From contig JAZUAC010000014.1 in the NCBI GenBank assembly GCA_045637775.1, positions 1 to 64,000 of the forward strand: DNA of 64,000 nucleotides, read 5' to 3'. The notes beneath the pieces are model-generated. The model searched no databases. It was not told the DNA's origin and was given only the letters and a program-made list of their open reading frames with translations. This document shows positions 26,114 through 33,313 of the stretch, in pieces. A program made the position numbers and the translations under genes. This DNA is from UMGS172 sp045637775. GTDB taxonomy: Bacteria > Bacillota > Clostridia > Oscillospirales > Acutalibacteraceae. How positions within the stretch are numbered: position 1 is the stretch's first letter; each line of letters starts with the position of its first letter.

Positions 26114-27388
26114 TTAAATACATTTATTGAGAGCCTGCTCGATATCGGCGATGATATCATCGGCATACTCAATACCGACCGACATTCTGATAAGGTCGGG
26201 CGTTACACCGCACTCGATAAGCTGTTCGTCAGACAACTGACGGTGTGTGGTGGAAGCAGGATGCAAAATACAGGTTCTGGCATCGGCAACATGGATAACG
26301 GGTGCGGCAAGCTTGACGCTTTCCATAAACTTACCTGCAGCCTCTCTGCCACCCTTTATGCCGAACGAAATAACACCGCAGGTGCCGTTGGGCATATACT
26401 TTTCTGCCAATGCGTGATACTTATTGTCTTTAAGTCCCGGATAATTGACCCAAGCAATCTTATCATTGGATGCCAAGTATTCGGCGACCTTCTGTGCGTT
26501 GGCACAGTGCTCTCTCATTCTCAAATGCAAAGTTTCAATACCGACATTGAGCAAGAAAGCATTCATGGGTGACATCATCATGCCCATATCACGCATCATC
26601 TGTGCACGTGCCTTGGCAATAAATGCGGCAGGGCCGAACTTTTCGGGGTAAACAAGGCCGTGATACGACTCATCGGGCGCACAGAACTTCTCGAATCGGG
26701 GAGAAGCAGTCCAATCGAACTTACCCGAATCAACAACGCAACCACCCAAAGCCATTGCATGACCGTCGAGATACTTTGAAGTGGAGTGAACGATGATATC
26801 GGCACCCCATTCAAAGGGACGGCAGTTTACAGGCGACGGGAAGGTATTATCAACAAACAAGGGCATGCCGTTCTTATGAGCCATGTTTGCCCAACGCTCA
26901 ATATCAAGCACGGTCAATGCAGGGTTGGCAACGCTCTCACCAAACAAAAGCTTGGTTTCGGGACGGATAGCGGCCTGAATCTCTTCATCCGAAGCATCGG
27001 GAGAAATGAAAGTGGTCTCAATGCCCATTTTTCTGAGGGTTATGTTCAAAAGGTTGAACGAACCGCCATAAATAGAGTTGGACGAAACGATGTGGTCACC
27101 TGCCGAGCATATGGTCAAAATCGAAGCGGTGGTTGCACCCTGACCCGAAGAACAAAGCATTGCACCGACACCGCCCTCCAAAGCGGCTATCTTTTTCTCA
27201 ACAGCCTCACATGTGGGGTTGGAAAGGCGTGTGTAGAAATGACCCGAAGCGTTAAAGTCGAACAAATCGCCTAACGTTTTAGCATCTTCATACTTAAAGG
27301 TAGTGCTTTGGTATATAGGCAATACTCTTGCTTCGCCGCTTTTAGGCTCATAGCCCTCCTGAATACATTTTGTGTTGATATGGCTCAT
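26114..27388 (-). CDS. metY: O-acetylhomoserine sulfhydrylase
   Basis: A 424-residue PLP enzyme that makes homocysteine from O-acetylhomoserine and sulfide. The PLP lysine is K205 in HSTSKYLDGH; other family blocks are YTRLSNPT, SSGQGATT, DNTFPSP and VGIEYADDIIADIEQAL. Length and the long insertion before the C-terminal domain fit MetY rather than cystathionine gamma-synthase. AAGGAAC precedes the ATG. It lies 24 bases after a TrkA-type gene and 40 bases before cpsB, so it may be co-transcribed with both. No SAM riboswitch is visible. Confidence 0.93.
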   Translation of the reverse strand: MSHINTKCIQEGYEPKSGEARVLPIYQSTTFKYEDAKTLGDLFDFNASGHFYTRLSNPTCEAVEKKIAALEGGVGAMLCSSGQGATTASILTICSAGDHIVSSNSIYGGSFNLLNITLRKMGIETTFISPDASDEEIQAAIRPETKLLFGESVANPALTVLDIERWANMAHKNGMPLFVDNTFPSPVNCRPFEWGADIIVHSTSKYLDGHAMALGGCVVDSGKFDWTASPRFEKFCAPDESYHGLVYPEKFGPAAFIAKARAQMMRDMGMMMSPMNAFLLNVGIETLHLRMREHCANAQKVAEYLASNDKIAWVNYPGLKDNKYHALAEKYMPNGTCGVISFGIKGGREAAGKFMESVKLAAPVIHVADARTCILHPASTTHRQLSDEQLIECGVTPDLIRMSVGIEYADDIIADIEQALNKCI

Positions 27389-27412
27389 AGTAAAGTTCCT
27401 TTCTAAAGGGTT

Positions 27413-28069
27413 TTATCCCATGAAGAATTTTTTTAATGCTCGGCGGGCAGAGCCCTTTGAGGCAATTGCGGTAACATGGTCACCCGGGTGGATAACCGTG
27501 TTTCCTCTGGGGATTATAAGCTCGTCGTTTGAAACAACAGCGATAATAATACTGTTTTCGGGCACCGAAAGCTGTGCCAAGGTCAAGCCCATTGGATTAA
27601 AATCAGCATGAGCAACGAGATCTATAACACCTGCCTCGCCCTTGTTGAGCGTTGCAAGCAGCCGAACCTCTGTATCGACCTCAGCCTCAATAAGATTGGT
27701 GATTATCTGCGTGGAGCTGACGGCAATGTCAATACCCAAAAGCTTCATAGCCTCGACGTTTTTGGGGTCGTTAGCACGGGCTATAACCCTTTCAACCTCA
27801 AACTTGCGCTTGGCTATCTGACCTGCCACGATATTATCCTCATCCGAACCCGTGACAGCGATAAAAGCATCGGCATTAACGGTACCTGCCGAAAGCAGTG
27901 CCTCGACCGTTGTTCCGTCATCGCAAATAACGGGTATATCCAAATCGTCGGCGATGGCCTCGCAGGTGGCCTTGTCTTTTTCAATTATATCGACGTCGAT
28001 ACCGTCTTCAAGCAAGGTCTTGGCGACATAGTAGCCAACCTTGCCGCCGCCAACAATGACGACCTTCAT
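27413..28069 (-). CDS. KtrA/TrkA-type RCK protein
   Basis: A 218-residue cytoplasmic protein with one RCK_N (VGGGKVGYYVAKTLLE) and one RCK_C domain ending PGDHVTAIASKGS. Such single-unit proteins form rings that gate potassium or other cation channels. I prefer the ATG at 28069 because AGGAG lies eight bases upstream; the ATG at 28075 is too close to that site. It follows a second RCK gene by about 34 bases, but no TrkH/KtrB gene is adjacent. Confidence 0.88.
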   Translation of the reverse strand: MKVVIVGGGKVGYYVAKTLLEDGIDVDIIEKDKATCEAIADDLDIPVICDDGTTVEALLSAGTVNADAFIAVTGSDEDNIVAGQIAKRKFEVERVIARANDPKNVEAMKLLGIDIAVSSTQIITNLIEAEVDTEVRLLATLNKGEAGVIDLVAHADFNPMGLTLAQLSVPENSIIIAVVSNDELIIPRGNTVIHPGDHVTAIASKGSARRALKKFFMG

Positions 28070-28103
28070 CAGCATTACTCCTAATTTGAAAAATTAAAAC
28101 AGT

Positions 28104-28721
28104 TTAATCGGCAAGGCCCGAGAAGATGACCTTTTCACCCTCTTGCAAGACCCTTGCGCGGTCATCGGCAAGCGCTATCTCGCCGTCTGAATCAATAATT
28201 GCGTAAACAACCTCGCCCTTGAAAACAGGAATATCACAAACAAATCTTCCAACCCATTTGGGGTCAAACCTTGTAACAAAGCGTGCCTTTCGGTTGCCAA
28301 ATGACACAAAGCTGTCGAAAGCTTCCTCGGTCATCATATTGAAAAGGCCCGCCCCCTCGATATTTGTAGGGCAAATGGTTTTAAGACCGATGTTTTGGTA
28401 AACACGCTCACGGACAGGGTCGGCAATTCTTGCCACAACGTTCTTTATCTTGAACTTTTCCTTGGCAAGCTGCGCAACAACAATATTCATATTATCGTCA
28501 TCGGTAACGGTCGCCAAAGCATCACACTCCAAGATACCTGCCTTTTCAAGCACCGAAACATCCATGGCAACACCCTCGACCGTGACGCCGCGAAAAAATG
28601 CGGGCAAATTGCAAAAGCTTTTGGCGTTGCGGTCAATAATTGCAACCTCGTGCCCTGCGCGGTAAAGTTCGGAAGCCAATATAACACCAACCTTGGTGCA
28701 ACCGACGATAATAGTGTTCAT
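28104..28721 (-). CDS. Second KtrA/TrkA-type RCK protein
   Basis: A 205-residue paralog with RCK_N (IIVGCTKVGVILASELYRAG) and a shortened RCK_C ending VLQEGEKVIFSG. The conserved acidic nucleotide-binding end, AIIDRN, is present. The ribosome site AGGGAG precedes the ATG. It is the first gene of the minus-strand run that continues through metY and the capsule genes. Tandem short RCK genes usually work as a mixed gating ring; their channel may be the TrkH at 10.9 kb or one elsewhere. Confidence 0.85.
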   Translation of the reverse strand: MNTIIVGCTKVGVILASELYRAGHEVAIIDRNAKSFCNLPAFFRGVTVEGVAMDVSVLEKAGILECDALATVTDDDNMNIVVAQLAKEKFKIKNVVARIADPVRERVYQNIGLKTICPTNIEGAGLFNMMTEEAFDSFVSFGNRKARFVTRFDPKWVGRFVCDIPVFKGEVVYAIIDSDGEIALADDRARVLQEGEKVIFSGLAD

Positions 28722-28783
28722 AATTTCTCCCTATTTGTAAAAGTGGATACTCACCCAAATTAAAAGCATAGGTATACATTGTC

Positions 28784-28812
28784 ATTGTATCACCAAAATC
28801 TCTATATTGCAA
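28784..28812 (-). promoter_or_regulatory. Promoter of the TrkA-metY-cps run
   Basis: Minus strand: TTGCAA (28812-28807), 17 bp, TACAAT (28789-28784). TTGCAA is self-complementary and could also serve as the -35 box of a plus-strand promoter (TACATA at 28829-28834, 16-bp spacer). Confidence 0.6.
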
Positions 28813-28881
28813 GAAATTTTATTCAAAATACATAAACTTTTTACAATTTTTAAAATGTGCAGACAATCGGCCCAAAAAACC

Positions 28882-29598
28882 ATGTATATTAACGCAAATT
28901 CACGCATATTATCGGACAAAACCATGGTTTGGGGTGATTTTGTGTTTGCTGTTATAACTGAATTATGCGAAACCGATGCCGATAAAAAAATCGAAGTCTG
29001 CCGAATGGGCGAGTTGCTGAACTTTAGGGTCGGCAAAAAAGTCAGTCACAGAAGGCTGAAAAGGGCGTTAAATAAATTTAACGGAGAATATATTTTCAGC
29101 ACAACGTTCGACACCCGAGGTCTTGCACCCTGTTCGACCGACAGGTTGAAGACTGCCGTTCTGTTTGAGCAGTTTGCCGACCATGTGCTAAGCTCGGTTG
29201 GCATTGGACTCACAGTGGGAATCGTTGACCGCGACGGCAAAATTTTGGAAAATGACACAGTGACACACATCATCGCCCATGCCGAATCGGTGATAATCTG
29301 CACTTTAAGAGAAAATATTGACGAGCTGTGCCGTGGGTGGCTGCTTTTGACGGGCACCTGTCCCGAAATCACCGCCGACCCGAAGCACCTGCTGGAATGC
29401 AACTGTGTTTTTTCGCCCGATTTAAGGGTGGCGACGGTGGGCTTGTTGTTTGGCAAGGGCGGGCTTAATATCGACCGTGAGAAAATTGAATTGCCCGAGA
29501 TTTATCTTCCGCTTGTCGAAGCAGGCGTGGACCCCGTTGACCTTACCTGCCTTTTAACCGCGAGTAGATCCGCAATCACCGTGAGAACCAATGAATAA
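28882..29598 (+). CDS. Unrecognised conserved-looking protein
   Basis: A soluble protein of about 238 residues. Starts at 28855, 28882 and 28924 are all possible; none has a good ribosome site, so the start is a guess. An earlier TTG at 28807 is unlikely because it coincides with the -35 box of the divergent promoter. Visible blocks are GDFVFAVITEL, a basic KKVSHRRLKRALNKF, STTFDTRG, VTHIIAHAESVIIC and LPLVEAGVDPVDLTCLL. No membrane segment or catalytic motif is clear. Divergence from the RCK genes gives no functional hint. Confidence 0.65.
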   Translation: MYINANSRILSDKTMVWGDFVFAVITELCETDADKKIEVCRMGELLNFRVGKKVSHRRLKRALNKFNGEYIFSTTFDTRGLAPCSTDRLKTAVLFEQFADHVLSSVGIGLTVGIVDRDGKILENDTVTHIIAHAESVIICTLRENIDELCRGWLLLTGTCPEITADPKHLLECNCVFSPDLRVATVGLLFGKGGLNIDREKIELPEIYLPLVEAGVDPVDLTCLLTASRSAITVRTNE

Positions 29599-29638
29599 CA
29601 ACCTTGAGGGAGGATGACATCATCTCCCAAAAACAAAG

Positions 29639-29675
29639 AAACCCCGCCAAACCTTTTGGGTCTGTCGGGGTTTTG
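29639..29675 (+). terminator. Terminator
   Basis: AACCCCGCCA (29640-29649) pairs with TGTCGGGGTT (29663-29672) with one mismatch, plus an inner ACC/GGT, followed by TTTT. It closes the unrecognised gene. Confidence 0.8.
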
Positions 29676-29787
29676 GTTACACGTCAATTATTAAAAATTC
29701 CGGTTGTAGCAATTGTAACAATAACCGTTGGAATACTCGCGACCTTGCTTGCTTCCACAGAACTCTTACGGTATTTATTGCGAAAGC

Positions 29788-32316
29788 TTATAAGCCAATC
29801 CTTGCCACTCGCAATAAGCAGGACCAGTCATAATAAATAGGGTAGCAATCAAAGCACATATTCATGTCGTCTATATTTTCTTTGATGACATACTGGCCGC
29901 AATAGTGACATTTTGCATAGTAATATGAGCATGAACTACACAATCCGTCAACCAGGTGACGGTCATAACCTGTGCAACAGTCACACTTTTTATAAACATT
30001 ATGACATTCACCGCAAAGTCCGTCGTAAACATCGAATTTATACTGTTTGCACTTATCGCATTTTTCGCTATTTCGGTAACAATCGGTACAAAGTCCGTCA
30101 TAAAGGGCCGTCGCATACTTGCTGCACATACTGCATTGGACATAAGAGCTGTGACAGCTTACGCAAATACCGTCATAGTGTTCCTGACCATACTGTTCTC
30201 CACATATCACGCAAGGAACAAAATGCTCTTGGCAATAACCATCTTTATAAATCGGTTTGCCGCAATCATATTCCCTGCAGTATTTCTTGTAATAGCAGTC
30301 ATAACAATAGTCATCGTAATAGTCCTTGCCCGCTTTTTGGGCACAGCCTATACACGGAGTGTAGCACTCTTTACAATAATGGTCCTTATACACCTCGTTG
30401 CCGCAGTCGCAGAAAAGCTCACCGTAGCACTCATGGCAATACCTCTTTCCGTTGCGAAGGTTTTTGTAATCTGCATAGGCTTTTTTACATTCTTCACATT
30501 CGACATAACAGTCATCACAGTAATCGCCTTTTGTTCTGGGATTTCCGCATTTACAGAAATCATTCATGTAGCAGGACGGGCAATATGACTTACCGTTCTT
30601 TTTGTTTTTATACGCTCCGTATTTTTCCGAGCAGCCGGAACACTGTATGAAGCAATCGGTACAGTATCCGTCTATTGTCGGTTCTTTTCCGCAACGGCCG
30701 ACACAGAACTTGCTTTTGTAGCAAGAAGCGCAATATCCGTTATAAAGGTTTTTGCTGAATTCGGTTTTATCTGAGCCGTCCGGGTTGGAATTATTGGCGT
30801 AATAATTACACTCGCGACAGTCGGTATGACCCTCGTTGTACTCGTCTATTGTGTTTTTGACCTTTTCAAGGTCGATCGGCTTGCTGTCGATAAAGGTGAC
30901 GACCCAGCGATTCTCGCAGTCTCCTTGTGTAGTGCTTTTTTTCATTGTCACCTCGGCCTTTTTGATCTTATTAAACGAAACCGTGAAAACATAGGTTGCC
31001 GTTTCAAGATCAAGTCGGCCCTTTTTCTTCTCAAGACTGTTTTTGCGACGCTCATATTCGTCCTCATCGACCAAATCCTTAAAAGCCTCAAGCAAAACCT
31101 TTTCGATATCACACTCATTAAAGCTTATGGTATAAACCTGCTCGGTGAAGGAGCTTTCACACTTGAAGTTGAGATTTTGCTCCATCCATTCTTTATTGTT
31201 GAGGTTTTTGAAAAACTCCTCTGCCGCCTTTTTGTACTGCTTTTTGGTGTACTTGCCCTCTTCAATGTCTTTTTTGACATCTTCATACCCTTGCATTTCA
31301 AGAAGCTTGTCTATGTCAAGCTCGCCACCGTCAAAAAGCTCACGGAACAACTCAAGACGCTCAAACTCAACCACCGGTCGATATCCGTCTTTATACTTGG
31401 TCATATTTGAGCCGATGATCTTTCCCGAATTGGGGTCATAGCCCACCTCGTAGTGATTTGATTTATCGTAGACCAAAGTATATTTTAAAACATTGGAGCC
31501 GTCATTTTTTGTATAGCCTTTGGAGTCAACGGTGTTGGTCTCATACTCGCCAAAGCCGATTTCGGCGTCAAAATCCACAGAAGAGGTGCCGTTTTTCGTG
31601 TAGTTAGTGTTATAATCCGAATAGTTGATCTGAACCTCATATGAAACAATGCCTTCTTCAGCCATATTAAGGTACGCTGAATACAGATCATCGGGGTCAC
31701 CTCTGCCGATTCCGAAAAATCCGAATATAAAGGCTGAGATCACTGCGGCGGCGATAAATACAACAGCGCACGCCACCGAAATGCCTATAATAAGTCCTGT
31801 TTTCTTTTTCTTGGGAGGCTCTGCATTCTCAAATATTACCCCTGCGGGCACACCCATGTAAGCAGGCGGAGCTATAGGTTGCTCTGCTGGATAAACCACC
31901 GGTTGTTGCATGGTCGGTGGCACCATAGGCTGACCCATGGGTTGCTTAATGACGGGCTGCTGTGCAACAGCGACTGCAGGCTGCGCTGCCACAAACGGTG
32001 TTTGGGTCGTTCCGCCAACCGACGATTGCTGTAACGCAGAAGCTTCGGCGGACGGTGTTGGGACAGCCTCGAAAACGACTGTTTCATCGCCCAAAGTCGC
32101 CTCTTTTTTTGCCTCTTCTTCGTTTTTTGTCTCGTTTTGAACAGGTTGCTCATATACTTCGGTTACCTGCTCGGTCGATGCCGTTCCCGAATAAAGCTCA
32201 TTCGACGGCTCTTCTTGGGTTGAAATAGGGTTAAAACTGTTTATAATCGGTGTGCCGCAAGCCTTACAAAACTTTGCATCATCGGCATTGTGGGTTCCGC
32301 ACGAAGTACAAAACAT
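29788..32316 (-). CDS. Membrane protein with zinc ribbon and 53-Cys outer domain
   Basis: An 842-residue protein starting at the ATG at 32316 (GGAGG upstream). Order: cytoplasmic zinc ribbon (CTSC...CKAC, residues 3-20), Pro/Gln/Val-rich linker to about 170, one membrane helix (173-203), a mostly helical outer region (205-495), then a cysteine-rich region from C500 to the end holding 53 Cys. These fall in about two dozen CxxC or CxC knuckles, many in a repeated Y-D-G-L/Y-C-x-x-C-Y/F pattern, so about a dozen tandem treble-clef or ribbon-like units. The cysteine content suggests metal binding or a disulfide-locked rod. I know no named family. It is divergent from three envelope genes. Confidence 0.8.
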   Translation of the reverse strand: MFCTSCGTHNADDAKFCKACGTPIINSFNPISTQEEPSNELYSGTASTEQVTEVYEQPVQNETKNEEEAKKEATLGDETVVFEAVPTPSAEASALQQSSVGGTTQTPFVAAQPAVAVAQQPVIKQPMGQPMVPPTMQQPVVYPAEQPIAPPAYMGVPAGVIFENAEPPKKKKTGLIIGISVACAVVFIAAAVISAFIFGFFGIGRGDPDDLYSAYLNMAEEGIVSYEVQINYSDYNTNYTKNGTSSVDFDAEIGFGEYETNTVDSKGYTKNDGSNVLKYTLVYDKSNHYEVGYDPNSGKIIGSNMTKYKDGYRPVVEFERLELFRELFDGGELDIDKLLEMQGYEDVKKDIEEGKYTKKQYKKAAEEFFKNLNNKEWMEQNLNFKCESSFTEQVYTISFNECDIEKVLLEAFKDLVDEDEYERRKNSLEKKKGRLDLETATYVFTVSFNKIKKAEVTMKKSTTQGDCENRWVVTFIDSKPIDLEKVKNTIDEYNEGHTDCRECNYYANNSNPDGSDKTEFSKNLYNGYCASCYKSKFCVGRCGKEPTIDGYCTDCFIQCSGCSEKYGAYKNKKNGKSYCPSCYMNDFCKCGNPRTKGDYCDDCYVECEECKKAYADYKNLRNGKRYCHECYGELFCDCGNEVYKDHYCKECYTPCIGCAQKAGKDYYDDYCYDCYYKKYCREYDCGKPIYKDGYCQEHFVPCVICGEQYGQEHYDGICVSCHSSYVQCSMCSKYATALYDGLCTDCYRNSEKCDKCKQYKFDVYDGLCGECHNVYKKCDCCTGYDRHLVDGLCSSCSYYYAKCHYCGQYVIKENIDDMNMCFDCYPIYYDWSCLLRVARIGL

Positions 32317-32357
32317 AACCGCACCTCCAAATATCAAATACTTATACCTATATTTGA

Positions 32358-32386
32358 AGTATAACATGGCGCTTTACGTATTTCAA
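32358..32386 (-). promoter_or_regulatory. Promoter of the Cys-rich protein gene
   Basis: Minus strand: TTGAAA (32386-32381), 17 bp, TATACT (32363-32358), about 42 bp before the start codon. Confidence 0.78.
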
Positions 32387-32434
32387 CCATTTTTATCGTA
32401 TTTTGACATTACGAAAACGGCACAAATACTTTTC

Positions 32435-32463
32435 TTGATTTTAACGTTTTAATGTGTTATCAT
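32435..32463 (+). promoter_or_regulatory. Promoter of the VWA-SGNH operon
   Basis: TTGATT (32435-32440), 17 bp, TATCAT (32458-32463), about 69 bp before the first start codon. Confidence 0.6.
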
Positions 32464-32531
32464 GATTTTATGGTGTTGCTTGGCATATAGTTAACCAGCT
32501 GAGCCTTTAAACATTTTAAGGAGGTCTTTAA

Positions 32532-33308
32532 ATGTCATCTAAACCTGCAAATGCCGCCGGAAACAACCCCGCCAATAACGGCAAAAAAACAGGACTTGTT
32601 GTCCTCGCTGTTATACTTTCAATACTTATAGCCGCCTCGGTTACGGTCGCTTTGGTCGTATTCTTCAGCGACGGCGATTCCGACACCGACAAGAACAGCT
32701 CGTCGGCCTCTGATGTCCAAACCTCGTCGGAGCCCGGTTCCGGCACACAAAGTGAGCCCGATGGCACAGGTTCTCAGCCCGACAGCCCTTCGAGCATTGT
32801 GGTCAACAGCTCGTATGAGGTCACCCCGCCTGATGCCGACCAATATTTCAACGAAATTGCGACCGTTGTGTCAAAATCGGATGCGTTTGGCTCGCCCAAC
32901 GTTCGCACCGAGTCGCAGGTATATAATGATTTCTACCAGCGCGGTCTTGCCAACCAGGATATTACCTACGAGTATATGATGAACGGCGACCTTGATGAAA
33001 AGCGAACCATTTCGAGATATTCTTCGCTTAATCACCCCGTCTACCAGACCTATTACACCACCGCTAACAATGACCTCTGGCTTATTGTTGAGATAAACGG
33101 TGCAATTATGGCAACACCCGTTTCTTACAATGCAACTCTGGAGTCGGGTGCCATTATCATGCTTTCCGAGACCGACACCATGACAAGCTATGACAGCACC
33201 ACCAATCAGTTCTATGTTATCAAACCCAAGGCAAGCGAAATAGACCTGAAAACAGTTGGCACAATAAATGCCGAAACGCTTGAAAACTATCAGTTGGGAG
33301 GTAACTGA
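32532..33308 (+). CDS. Membrane-anchored Ser/Pro-rich protein
   Basis: A 258-residue protein with a short N-terminal cytoplasmic stretch (NAAGNNPANNGKK), one membrane helix (residues about 20-45), a Ser/Asp/Pro/Gly-rich stalk (about 47-90) and a C-terminal domain of about 165 residues with many aromatic strand segments (VYQTYYTT, DLWLIVEINGAIM). The stalk-plus-domain layout is typical of surface-exposed proteins. AAGGAGG precedes the ATG. The stop lies five bases before the SGNH-VWA gene, so they are made together. Family unknown. Confidence 0.85.
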   Translation: MSSKPANAAGNNPANNGKKTGLVVLAVILSILIAASVTVALVVFFSDGDSDTDKNSSSASDVQTSSEPGSGTQSEPDGTGSQPDSPSSIVVNSSYEVTPPDADQYFNEIATVVSKSDAFGSPNVRTESQVYNDFYQRGLANQDITYEYMMNGDLDEKRTISRYSSLNHPVYQTYYTTANNDLWLIVEINGAIMATPVSYNATLESGAIIMLSETDTMTSYDSTTNQFYVIKPKASEIDLKTVGTINAETLENYQLGGN

Positions 33309-33313
33309 CCGCC

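Noticed and set aside
26074..27412. A SAM or S-box riboswitch for metY.
   Set aside because: Only 24 bases separate metY from the upstream gene, too few for a riboswitch, and none of the conserved blocks is visible.
29913..30650. A 245-codon frame opposite the Cys-rich domain, rich in His, Cys and Arg.
   Set aside because: Its odd composition is explained by the repeated Cys/Tyr codons on the other strand.
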